Below are positions 1 through 11,231 of a stretch of 64,000 bases of DNA, in pieces. Within the stretch, counting starts at the first letter, position 1. Each line of letters opens with the position of its first letter. The notes beneath the pieces are model-generated. The model was not told the DNA's origin and made no database searches. It saw nothing but the letters and a program-made list of their open reading frames with translations. Location: positions 3,345,445 through 3,409,444 of the forward strand of contig NC_092541.1 in assembly GCF_037038585.1 (NCBI RefSeq), written 5' to 3'. A program made the translations under genes and the position numbers. Source of the DNA: Patagioenas fasciata (Eukaryota > Chordata > Aves > Columbiformes > Columbidae).

Positions 1-182
1 GTGCCCTGACCAGCATCTTTGGGCAGATGGGGGCAAAGCTCGGTGGTGTAGCTCTGCAAAGTGCACCCAGGGCTGGGAAAAACTCAAGTGCCCCCCACCT
101 TGAGAGTCTGGAGTGGAGGGGAGCACTGGGATTTGGTGGTGGGTCCCTGCTCTCCTCCACTATCAAGGTGTCCCCTCCCCAG

Positions 183-3100
183 GCGCTACATGGTGCTGGT
201 CCCCTCTGTGTTCTACTACCCGTACACGGGCAAAGTGCACATCCACCTCATGGACCTGGATGAACCAGTGCGGGTGACCCTTCATCTGGCCAGCAGCCAC
301 AATGTCCCCAACATCACCCTGGAGGTGCAGGGCAGCGATATCCTCCAGCTGAACTGGCCCCGCTTCTCCAATGTGAGTCATGGCCCCATGGCAGGGCTGA
401 GGACCCGGGGAAGGGGTGTCCATCCCATACCCACCACCAGAGCTGGGCTGGGGGAAGTGGGTGGGGACATGGGGTCCATCCTGGATGGGCAACAAGTGAT
501 CTGGAGAGTGGAAGGACATGGTCTATATACAGAGACCTTGTGGGCTGTATCTGCATCATGTTCCCATCAACACCAGTCCCCTGGTGCCTTCATGGGGCAG
601 TGGGGTGGTGATGACTGAGGACAGGTGTGGTGACTCACTAGCATCCAACCATTCCTGCTGTTCCCTTGGGGGCAGATTTCTCCCCCTTCTGAACAGAACC
701 ATGCATATTGGGATCTTCACATCTCCATCGAGGGAGGTTCCCTGCAGGCCTATGAGCAGAAGCGAGTTCTGGTGAAGTTCCTGGCGCCGGGGACCTTGGT
801 GCAAACAGACAAGGATGTCTACAAGCCTGGACAAACAGGTGAGGGACAGGACTTGCTCGAAGAGCTCACAGGCTCTTGGAATGGAATCCCCAAATTTGGG
901 TCCCAGGCCCTACTGCTCACTCCTGCTCCTGCCTTTGCTCTCTCCAGTGAAAATTCGAATTGCGCGTTTGGATCCAAACTTAACTCCTAGCAACAGGGAG
1001 GTGAGATGGGGTTGGGGGATGGAGGCAGTGGGATCCCCACATGCCCAAGATGATCAGTTGTGGCACCAGTGTCACTGCCTTCAGTGTCATGATGAGTGTG
1101 GAGAAGACGAATGCGGGGAGGGAATCCCCCAAACACCGAAGGAACGTGGGGTGGGGGGACACACACAACCCTTCCCAGCAGCCCCAGCCTGAGCACCCAG
1201 GGTACAGCCCTTGGTTTTTGGTATTGGCACAGGAGATGAATTTTGCACCTTTGCACCATCCCTCTGCCTGTTTTCTCTTATGTGGAGCTTTTATGCACCA
1301 TTATAACACCCGCTGGTTTTAGGCTCCTGGTGTCAGGCAGTGCTGGCAGCCACAGTCTCACAGCTAGCGCTGTTTGCACAATGCAGCATTGTTACTCAAC
1401 CCGCTGTATTTGATCGTGCTAAATGCTTCCTCCCTCTTTCTTCGCAGATTCCCCTGGTGGCTGTGAAGGTGAGTTGTCACCCTTGTGCCAGTCCACCAGC
1501 TCCCTCGGGAAGAGCAAAGGGCCCCAGCACGTGTGTGTGGTGATGGGGACAAGGAGCGGTGACAGGGACAACCCCAATGCAGTTACAAGGATAAGCGAGA
1601 AGGGGCTTGGGTTCCTTGTGTATACATTTCCAGTGTGCTGGGGATCAGTTTGCTGTCCTCCTGCAAGATGGGGGCACTGACCAAACTGGAGAACGCCCTA
1701 AGCTCCCATTCCAGGCTGGAGGATACCCCTGGCAGCTCTGGCTGCCGTAGCCAGGCTGGAGCTCGGCTGATGCAGCCCCGGGGGGGGAAATTTTCCTTCT
1801 GGAGAGGTGATGCCCTCGGGGATGCTCTGAGTGCGATGGCAGAGCAAAACCTCTGCTTCTTGTGAGGATACACAGGGTGACTCGGGTCCTTGAGGCTGTC
1901 AATCCACCACCACCACGCACCCATCTTGACGCCACGTGTTCTTGTGTGCAGGATCCCAGCTGGAACAGTGTGGCAGAGTGGGAGGAGGTGACTCCGCGGC
2001 AGGGAATTGTGGACCTCTCCTTCTCACTGCCTGCGGAGGCAGACCTGGGCACGTACACCATCGCGGTGGAGGAGAAGAGACATTCCTTCAGCGTGGAGGG
2101 TTATGGTGCGTGGGGATGAAGGCTGGACTCCACATGGGATGTTTGGGAGCCATCGCATGGGGTGGCAAGAAACTCCCGAAGGAAGAAAAGGGCACAATCA
2201 CATTCAGTATTTTATCCTTTTTGTACTTCAAAGGGGCCGAGAAGAAAGATGGGGACAGACTTTTGAGCAGGGCCTGTTGTGATAGGACAAGAGGTGATGG
2301 TTTGAAACTAAAGGCGGGAGATTTGGGCTGGCCATGAGGAAGGAATTGTTGTCCCTGAGGGTGGTGAGAGCCTGGCCCAGGTTGGGCAGAGAGGTGATGG
2401 CTGAACCATCCCTGGAGACATCCCAGGCCAGGCTGGACGGGGCTCTGAGCAACATGAGCTGGTGAAGATGTCCCTGTCATGGCAGGGGTGGCACTGGGGG
2501 AGATTTAAGATCCCTTCAACCCAAATCATTCTGTCATTCCATGGTTCTATCCCGTTCCCCATTTGTCTCCCCGGCCAGGGATGCGCCGCTTTAAAGTGCT
2601 GATCCGGCTGCCCAACATTGTGACGGTGAAGGATGAGAAGATCCCGCTGGACGTCTGCGGGCGGTGAGCTGGAGAGCTGGCTGCTCCGGGGGTGATGCTC
2701 CCCAACAGCATCCCCATCCCCTCCCCTTCCTGCTCCCTCCCGACAGGTATCCATCTGGGAAACCTTTCCGAGGAAAGGCGAAGGGCAAGTTGTGCCAGTT
2801 CCACAGATGGGAAGATACAAAGATCTGTGCGGAGTTTAGGGGCCAGGTGAGGGCAGCAGGAGCAGAAGGCGGCACATGGTTAGTGGTCCTGGAAATGTTT
2901 CTTCCTCTTGGGGTGCTTGGGCTGATGATGGCTGGGTGCATCATTCAGGCATCACCAGGTGATCCAGCTCTTGTGTGAAAGTGCTACAAACCCAGAGTCA
3001 TCCCAAAGAGGGCAGAGGAGCCGAGTGGGGACTCTTGGGGTGATCCTTGGGTCAGGGAGGGCAGGAATGGGACAATCAGCTGCATGGAAGAGCGCAGTAC

Positions 3101-6100
3101 CAGCCTTGGGAGGGACAAGTTTGCAGGATCCAAGGGTTGCAGGGCAGGATGGAGGGAGGCAGCAGCAGTGGGGTGAGTGGGACCCCAAGGATGACAGCAG
3201 ATGACACTCAAGGGCCTTGCCATGGGGCTGATACTAATGTGGATGACTTTCCTTCAGACAGGGAACAATGGCTGCTTCTCCACCGAGGTCCCGGCGGCTT
3301 CCTTCAACCTGACCAACTTCAACTATGAGAACTGGCTCAATGCTAAGGCATTGCTGATAGAGAAGGGATCTGGTGAGCACAGCCGTGCCGACAGCCCCTG
3401 GTGGTGTCTTGGGGTGGTGGCACCTAGAGGATGTGGCACAACCGTTCTGCTTGGGTGTCCCCAGGGTCTCTGTCCTTCTCATCCACAAGCACCAGCCGCT
3501 CTGTGCCCTTACTTGCTTTGGTGTCATTTTTTCCTCTACCTCTGACTGCTGGAGCATTCCCTGAGGTCCTGAAGGCTGATCAGGAGTTTCTTTCCCTTCC
3601 AACATCCCACCCCAGGATATCGCTTCATCATCCATCTTCCCCATCTTCTGCTGCTCTGAGACTAGTTAGTGTGCTTGATATGTGCCTGGAGAGCTACCAG
3701 GGTGATCGTGTTTTTCTTATTGGGTCTTTCTGACTTCAAATCTAGTTATAAATAGTCACTATCTGCCTGTGGATCTTGTTCAGCACATCCTTAGGGAAAC
3801 ATAAAAAGCCCAGTGCAACTATGAGTGTCAGATCCTTAGCCTCTCCTGTTTGCTTGCAGCCATTAAAAGGGGTGTTTTGGGGGTATATCTGGGTATTTTT
3901 GTAGCATACAGATTTTAGCTGAGCATGGTCCTGCTCACACTGCAGCTCCCGTCACACCTGAGGACCATTTTTTTGGTGTTTGTTGCCTAACAAGTGTGGT
4001 TTTGTGCTCTGCAAACTTGGCCCATCACCTCTGGACTGGGTCCATGCACCAGCATGGTCTGGTAGGGATGGGATGGGATGGGATTGAAGAGCAGGCACCA
4101 GGACAAATTGCTGAGTGTCCCTCTCATCTCCCACTCCTCTCTGCAGGGATGCGGCATGCAGCCACCAAAAAATGCATGGTTATGTATGAAACGGTCGCGA
4201 TCACCTTTGAAAACAACGACAAGTTCTACAAGCCTGGGACCCCCTACACTGGGATGGTAATGGGGGAATCCCTGCACCCCGTAGGGCTCCCCTTGTACTC
4301 TGCTGTGCCCAATCCTGCTCACCTTGACCTCCCACCCCTCCCCTCTTCTCCATGGATGATGATGCCCAGCCCAGGGCATCTCCCCTTCTCTCCCAGTGCA
4401 GATGCTGCTGAAGGGAACCAACGGCTCTGTCCTGACGGAGACGGAGCTCCTGCTTGTAGTTAAAGCTGGAGGAGAAAAGAAAAATAAAACCCTGGTTACA
4501 GATGGACAGGGGAGAGCCTTCTTCGAGCTGGACACCTCTGATTGGAATGATGAGGTCGTGATGCGTGTAAGTGACCCGTGTCCCACACCCTCCAGGTATC
4601 CTGGATTTAGTAAATATCATGGACATTTTCTTACACAAAATCTTCCGGTGTCCCCTTGACCCTATCTGGTCCTTTTGCACCCACAGCATCCTGTGGTAAA
4701 GAGCTCCATGTGTTTATTTGCCTCGTTCAGTACCTCGATTGCTTGTCAGACCCGACAGACCCCAGCACCCTCCCTGCTCCTCCTGCACTGGAAAAGGGGC
4801 TGCTCTCACTTTTGATGCATTCTGCACCTTCTTCCTCTAATTCTCTGTCTCTGCCTTATTGTTTTTGTACTTCACCGCTGAATTTCAAGATCCTTCAGGC
4901 CCCGTTATGGCATGCAGCTCCATTTCTTGCTTGCTGAGCACATCTGGATTGTGTTGCTTGGCTCCTGCAGGGATGTCGCAGCAAAGCGTGTGGCGGTTGC
5001 TGCTGCAGAGTGGTTTTCCACCCTGACTGTGCTCTGCTGCTGAGCTGGTCTTTGCTGTTGAGATCCTTGATTTCCACCCCCCAGGGTGAGCTCAAGGATG
5101 ACTCTGCAGCTTCGGAGCAAGAAGACGACAAGTATCCCGAATATCAAACTGTCATTCGCTACCTGTATCCCTTCTCTATGGACAGCAAAAGTTTCCTGAA
5201 GATCCGCAGGTTGGAGAATAAGCTGCCCTGTGATCAGCCCCAGAAGTTCTGGGTGGATTATTTGTTTGATGAGAAAGAGCTGGGGATCAAGCTGCAGAGC
5301 CTGGACATGGTCTTCCTGGTGAGCTTCATCTGGGGAGAGACAGGAGACTGCATGAAGGGCAGAGCTCAAGGGAGGGAATGAGCCTGTCCAGGGTGTGGGT
5401 TAATCTTTTCCCTTCAGCAGAAGCCATTTCCATCCAGCCCTAGGCAAGTACTCCTGCGTTCAGGACTCAGGGATGGACCCCAGAGCTGTCAGGTCTTGGG
5501 GCACTGTTTCCATCCCTCCTGCAGGATGCAGCTCTGATAGTCTGTCCCTGAGCATCCTCCATGGCCTCCTCTCATTTCCTGTGCCCCTTCTCCACTCAGC
5601 ATTGGTTTTGTTGTTCCCATCTCTGGGGAGTGGGAACCAAGGTCTGGAGCATCTTTCTGATGAGGAAAGGCTGAGAGAGCTGGGGGTGTTCAGCTGGAGA
5701 AAAGAAGCTGAGAGGGATCTTATTGATGCTGATAAGTATCTCAGGGTGGGTGTCAGAGGATGGACCAGACTCTGTTCAGTGGTGCCCAATGCCATGGTGA
5801 TGGGCAACAGGCAAAGACTGAACCACAGGAGGCTCCATCTGAACACAACGAGAAACTTCTTTCCTCTGCGGTGCCAGAGCCTGGCCCAGGCTGCCCAGAG
5901 CGGGTGTGGAGTCTCCTTCTCTGAGACATTCAAACCTGCCTGGACCTACCTGTGTGATCTGCTCTGGGGACCCTGCGTGAGCAGGGCTGGGCTGGGGATC
6001 TACAGGGGTCCCTTCCAACCCATATAATTCTTTGTGATTCTGTGATCTCCCCTTCTGCAGGTCCTGGCCAAGGGAACCATCGTCACCGTCCTCAGGAAAG

Positions 6101-9100
6101 AGCTGCTTGCAGAGGCTGGTAGGTCCTCAGGTGTACATGGGCTGTGCAAGGCTTTGGTCTCCATGCCTGGTCATCATCTCCCCTCCTGTCCCATGGCCCA
6201 GGGTTGAGAGGTTCCTTCTCCCTGGAGCTGCCCATTGGTCTCAAGCTGGCGCCCGCAGCCACGGTGCTGGGCTACGTACTGCTGCCCAATGGCGAGATGG
6301 TGGCCGACAGCACCAAGCTCAACGTGGACAAGTGCTTCCCCAGCAAGGTGAGCAGAGGCTGCTGGAGTTGGGGGGAGTTGCTGCCAGGCTCAGGTGGGAC
6401 ATGAGGATGGAATTGTTGGCTCTGAGGGCGGCGAGAACCTGGCCCAGGTTGGCCAGAGAGGTGGTGGATGAACCATCCCTGGAGACATCCCAGGCCAGGC
6501 TGGACGGGGCTCTGAGCAACCTGAGCTGGTGAAGATGTCCCTGTCATGGCAGGGGTGGCACTGGATGAGCTTTTAAGTCTCTTCCAAGCCAAGCTATTTT
6601 GTGATTCTTTGATTCCCTGCAACCGGCTGATCCCAGACTCTCCATTCAGGGAGGGTTTTTCTTCCTCTGCCCTTCCTGTTGCTCCTGCAAATCATCTCCT
6701 GGCTGTGATCTCAGTCCTCACTCTCCATCCTCCGCTGACATTTGGAGTCAGGCTGGAGTACAGAGGTCCTCTCTGGCACCAGCTCCCCTCTCCCCTATCG
6801 CAAAGGCTTCACCTCTCTGTTTCTTCACCCAGAGGGTGCTGGAGCACTTGAACAGGCTCCCCAGGGAAGTGTCACGGCCCCAAGCCTGACAGTGCTCAAG
6901 AATTGATTGAACAACACCCTCAGACGCATGGTGTGAACTTTGGGGTTGTCCTGTGCAGGGACGGGAGGTGGACTCAGTGATCTTTGTTGATCCCTTCCAA
7001 CTCAGGACATCCTCTGATTCTCTCCAGGTCAATCTGTCCTTCTCGGAGCAGAGGGCTCTGGTGGGCTCTCAGCTCCTCCTGAAGGTGCAGGCTGCCCCAG
7101 GCTCACTGTGTGCTGTCTATGCCATGGATGAACACGGTCCCAAGGGCACGATCAACCCTGACACGGTGAGTCTGGAGTAACCTCAGTGCTGAGCTGGTCC
7201 TTTTCCATGAGGAGCCCTTCACAGGGGACTCACTGCTGGGGTATGGGGACAGCAGCTTCTTTCCGCTGTCACCCATTTTAGGGGAGGACGGTAGGGACCT
7301 TGTGGGAGCTGGGTGTCCGGGAGCCCCCACTGAGCCCCTGCCACCCATGGACTTTGGGGCTTTGCGGGGGAGATGGTGCTTTGCTGAGTGGGGGATTGAG
7401 CTGCAGAATCTGTCTGTGGTGCCTCCTGGGGTGGAAATCTTGAAAACAGAATGTGGGTGGTGAGAAGCTCTAGGGGAGGAGAGGAGATGGGGCAGGGAAG
7501 GGTCCCTCTGGAGGGGCCGGCAGCATCACCTGCAGAAGCTACAGGGTGATGCCAGAGGCATACGGGGCTGGATCTGGGCCAGGAGCACCTCATGTCTTTC
7601 TCACTTGAAGTTCACTGTTTGGTTTAGGTCTACGAATTTATCCCGACGCCTTCTATGGCCAGCTATTATTCTGAAGACTATTATTTACCTCCCTGTGGGA
7701 CAGGGTTGCCTGGTATAATTGTACAACTTCCAGCCATTAACTGTTTTGATGTGCCAGGGAGGAGCTGGAGAAATTGCCGCCGCAGCCTGTGGCGCCGGGA
7801 GGTGCCGGCGCCCAAGTCCCACCGCAGTACCTACAACCTGCTGGAGGTACGAGACCTCCAGCCTTCCCTCATCCTCCTCTTCCTCCCATGAAGGATTACT
7901 CAAGGTGCTGGGGCACCCACATCTGTGTTCTTACACCACCCCCCTTCCCCCAAAATAACATTTCCTGCCCCTCTCTTTGCCAGCCCGGGACAGACGTGAA
8001 ATGCGTCCATCAGTCCAGGCACAGTGGTGCTTCTGCTCTTCCCATCAGAAATCTGGGCTTGGAGTAAATAACATAGATTGACCTGGCATTGCTCTGCTTT
8101 TTTGGGGGGCATATGTACCCCACCGGCAGCAAATCCAAGGGAACGGAGGGGGCAGAGCAGCTTTCCCTGGCACAGATCTTCTCCTGTGCTCCTGGATTGG
8201 GGGTTCTGATCTTTGGGAGCTCTGTTTCATGCTTCAGAGAGGGTTGGAAAGGAGTTTGGGTGTCTCTGGGCTCCAGCGTGGTGCTGTTCTCTCTTGCATA
8301 TCATGTTGCAGGACGCAGGTTTGAGAGTCGCCACCAACGCTCAGCTGGGCTGTAAAATGTACATGCGGTTCGATGAAAATGACAGCTTTCTCTACTCCCC
8401 AGGCAAGTGGAAAGAGTCTAACAGCTTTTGTGGTGGCTGCAGAAGGACAGGTGGGCACACCCTGCCTCTTCCCATCCCTTCTGGCAGCAAGTTCAACTTG
8501 TGCCGCTGTTTGCAGGAAGAAAACTGAGGGATGAGCGGGACACAGGGATGGAGACGGATTTCTTGGGGACGTGGCTGTGGGAGCTGGTCCCTGTGGGGTG
8601 AGTAAGGAGCCCCAGCAGCCCTCAAGCCAAGGGGCTGCCCTTTTGCATCAGCTTCACCGCTGGGTGCAGTGCCCAGACCTCTGCTTCGGTGTCCATGTAT
8701 CCACGAGTGACACTGAGACATGTCCAGCCCCTGATCTAGTTGAAGATGTCCCTGCTCATGGCAAGGGGTTGGACTAGATGAGCTTTGAAGGTCACTTCCA
8801 ACCCAAAGTACTCTATGATTCCCTTGGACCTCAGCACCAATCCTGTGACAGATTGGGGCAAACTGAATCCAGTAGGGAGGGGATGCTGTAATAGGTGAGA
8901 GACGGTATCTCTGCCCATCCCCAAGCATGTGACGGCCACCGATGATCCCCAGGACCTAGAGGATGTGGGCCGGCATGTCCTTTTTGCTGGCTCTGCCCAT
9001 CAGACCAAGCCTGCAAGGTCTGTCCATCTTCTGCAGGGAGGGCGGCTCTGCAGAGGTGACAGTGACAGTACCCGATGTCATCACCAAGTGGGAAGCTGGG

Positions 9101-10161
9101 ATGTTCTGCATGTCCCCGCAGGGCTTGGGGCTGGCCCCGGCCACCACCCTCACCGCCTTCAAGCCCTTCTTCGTGGAGCTGGCCCTGCCCTACACTGTGG
9201 TCCGCAACGAAGCCTTCACCCTCGTGGCCACCGTCTTCAACTACCTGCGGCAGTGCCTGCAGGTGAGCGGGGCTGGGGAGGGGGCCCTGGGGCGGGGGTC
9301 CAGCGGGGGCTGATGGAGCCATGGCCGTGGTCCGGCAGGTCCGGGTGACGCTGGTGGAGTCGGTGGAGCTGGAGGTGTTGGCAGGCACGGACCAGGGGCC
9401 GCACACAGGCTGCGTCTGCGCGGATGAAGAGAGGACCTTCCAGTGGAACGTGCGAGCCACCAGCCTGGGTACAGAAGGAACAGCAAAGGGCTGGGGCAGG
9501 GGGAAAGCCCAGCAGTGGGAGTCAGTGGAAAACTCTTTTTTGTCACCGCTTTTCCGATCCTTTCCTCCCCCTCCCAGCTCCTTCTCACAGAATGATAGGG
9601 TGATTGGGGTTGGAGGGACCTCTGTAGATCCCCAGCCCCACCTGCTCACGCAGGGTCCCAGAGCAGATCACACAGCATCAGTCCAGGTAGGTTTGAATGT
9701 CTCAGAGAAGGAGACTCCACACCCGCTCTGGGCAGCCTGGGCCAGGCTCTGGCACCGCAAAGGAAAGAAGTTTCTCCTCATGTTCAGGTGGAGCCTCCTG
9801 TGTCTCTACCTGTTGCCCCTCACCCTGGCATTGGGCACTACTGAACAGAATCTGGTCCATCCTCTTGACACCCACACCTCTTTGCCTTCTCCACTCTCCA
9901 GCCTCTTCACTCAATTTCCCAGTCCTGTCGCACCCATTGCACCCTCCTCCTCCTCCTTTCCCAGCTCCCTGGGATGGTTCTGAGTTGGAGCCAGCCCCTG
10001 GAGCAATGTCACCGTGATGTCCCCCATCTGAATCCATAGGGAAGATGAACGTCATCGTCACCGCCGAGGCCCTGAGCTCTGACGAGCTCTGCAGCACCCA
10101 GGTGCCCATGGTGTCAGCCCAGGAGCATGTGGACATTGAGACAAAACTCCTGATGGTGCAG
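183..10161 (+). CDS. A2M-family protein, C-terminally truncated copy (exons 2-21; exon 1 upstream of window)
   Basis: Twenty exons were read by splice sites and homology to the neighbouring complete copy: 183-372, 676-838, 948-1000, 1448-1468, 1952-2105, 2579-2663, 2747-2846, 3258-3372, 4147-4256, 4402-4566, 5085-5318, 6061-6118, 6202-6347, 7028-7165, 7628-7846, 8312-8402 (GC donor), 8516-8597, 9037-9262, 9339-9468, 10040-10161. They total 2602 bases (about 867 codons). All phases agree and no stop occurs. Known A2M landmarks are [43 protein letters not shown] and [12 protein letters not shown]. The encoded part is MG1-MG7 with the bait region. The CUB, thioester, second CUB and receptor-binding exons are absent before the next gene starts at 12377. 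The usual VLPKFE is replaced by GMRRFK, and the AVDRSVLL segment of exon 15 is lost with a 12-base shortening. Exon 18 is 78 bases shorter than its partner. It could be a decaying duplicate, but the open frame over 20 exons argues for recent or continuing function, perhaps as a thioester-less secreted inhibitor. Confidence 0.85.
2234..2551 (+). mobile_element. CR1 LINE, 5'-truncated (type A)
   Basis: In intron 6 of the truncated A2M copy. CR1 3' end with aaagatggggacagac, ccaggctggacggggctctg and the tail cttcaacccaaatcattctg. Type A is defined here by gagcaacctgagctggtgaa. Confidence 0.85.
5637..6047 (+). mobile_element. CR1 LINE, 5'-truncated (type D, older)
   Basis: In intron 12 of the truncated A2M copy. 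It carries gctgagagagctgggggtgt, cccaggctgcccagagcggg and the tail ccttccaacccatataattc. Its end lies directly before the acceptor at 6060. Confidence 0.8.
6391..6617 (+). mobile_element. CR1 LINE 3' fragment (type A)
   Basis: In intron 14 of the truncated A2M copy. It has the ccaggctggacggggctctg core and ends in attttgtgattctttgattc. Confidence 0.85.
6821..7020 (+). mobile_element. CR1 LINE 3' fragment (type C)
   Basis: Second insertion in intron 14. It has agagggtgctggagcacttg and the tail cccttccaactcaggacatc. It ends right at the acceptor of the exon starting at 7028, whose polypyrimidine tract appears to derive from the CR1 tail. Confidence 0.7.
8738..8821 (+). mobile_element. CR1 LINE 3' tail
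   Basis: Short tail in intron 18 of the truncated A2M copy: gggttggactagatgagctt then cttccaacccaaagtactct and atgattc. Confidence 0.75.
9587..9890 (-). mobile_element. CR1 LINE, 5'-truncated (type D)
   Basis: In intron 20 of the truncated A2M copy, in opposite orientation to the same-type element at 5637-6047. Markers are agaatgatagggtgattggg and ggcagcctgggccaggctct. Confidence 0.8.
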
Positions 10162-11098
10162 GTGAGCAGAGCAAGGTTCTGGACAAGCACCCAAAGGAGT
10201 TGTCCCTAGAGCAGAGCATCTCCCTGTCCCTCAGCCAGGCTGGATGGTGCCAGTGGGTGCTGCAAGGTGCAGGAGAGCATCAGCACCCAGAGCAAGGGGA
10301 GAGACTGTGTTCTTGCTTGGGTACCACTGGTGGGACAGTGTCTTCCCTTCCCTTTTGGGGTGAGATTGGTAGATTTGAGGCCGCTGGCTGTGCAATGTTC
10401 AGTTTGCTGCCCTCATCGCAGCGTGCACAGGGATGCTCCAAGGACAGCCCTGGCTTCTCCTGGGCCATCAGAGCTGCTGGTGGGAACAGGGTCCAGGTGG
10501 GGTGTGTGTTGGCAGGGGGGACATTTCTGGGACGGGGAGAGGCAGGCTGATTCTGGACATGGCCTCATACACGCTGTATTCCTGGTTTTAAAGGCTCCAA
10601 AAGTGATGTGAAGGAAAATTGCAGCTGCCTGGCTGTCCCTCTGCTCCTGACCCCACCAGACAGCCATGGTCTAGAGAACTGGCACCTCTCCCTGTTCCTA
10701 TCACTTCATTCCCTTCACCTGACCTGGAGGAACCTGCAGCAACACAGCTGAGACGAGGACTCCAAACCCCATCCTGCTCTCCAGCAGCCCTGCCAGCCCA
10801 TGAGGATCAAGGGCTGCCTGGGAGAAGCCACTTTTCTGCCCAAGCGGTCATGATTTCCCTCGAACCAATGCCAGTGTGACCCCTCAGAGAGGGGACCAGG
10901 GCAGATGAGCTGACCCCCGGCTGACAAAAAGCCTCTGGAGATCAATGTAAGCCTGATGGCCGGGGATGGAGACGATGCTCAGAGCTGACCCAAGCACAGC
11001 CAGGCTGACCCTGGCTCTGCCAGGCTGAAAAAGAAAGAAAAATGCAAGTGGAATAAGGGAAGTGGAAACAAAAAAGTGTTCTTGCTTCCTTTTTTCAG

Positions 11099-11119
11099 GC
11101 TCTTTCCCACCATCCTTGA
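11099..11119 (+). CDS. Predicted substitute last coding exon of the truncated A2M copy
   Basis: A pyrimidine-rich acceptor ends at 11098. Joined in phase 0 to the exon ending at 10161, it would add ALSHHP and then TGA at 11117-11119. An AATAAA follows 107 bases later. This would give a normal short terminal exon. If the donor at 10162 is not used, reading on adds about 15 residues to a TAG at 10207-10209. The exon is an inference from signals only, with no homology. Confidence 0.35.
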   Translation, partial: ALSHHP

Positions 11120-11225
11120 CCAAGGCCAGCCCTTTGTCCCAAAATAGACTTCATGTTAGGGGCTCATTGTTTCTGTCCACCTTGATGATGCATCAGAGGG
11201 GTTGTACTTTCACCTTGCTTTGCTG

Positions 11226-11231
11226 AATAAA
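11226..11231 (+). terminator. Polyadenylation signal AATAAA after the truncated A2M copy
   Basis: AATAAA lies 107 bases after the predicted stop at 11119 and 1.1 kb before the next gene's start codon. It would serve either the spliced or the read-through end of the truncated copy. No GU-rich downstream element was tested. Confidence 0.4.

Noticed and set aside
4391-4402. Alternative acceptor at 4396 for exon 11 of the truncated A2M copy (and its counterpart in the complete copy)
   Set aside because: It would shift the frame. The acceptor five bases further gives PYTG-M-MLLKG, which fits the family in both copies.
183-10161. Calling the first A2M copy a pseudogene
   Set aside because: No stop or frame break in 20 exons and consensus splice sites. 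Absence of the 3' half alone does not show that it is dead.
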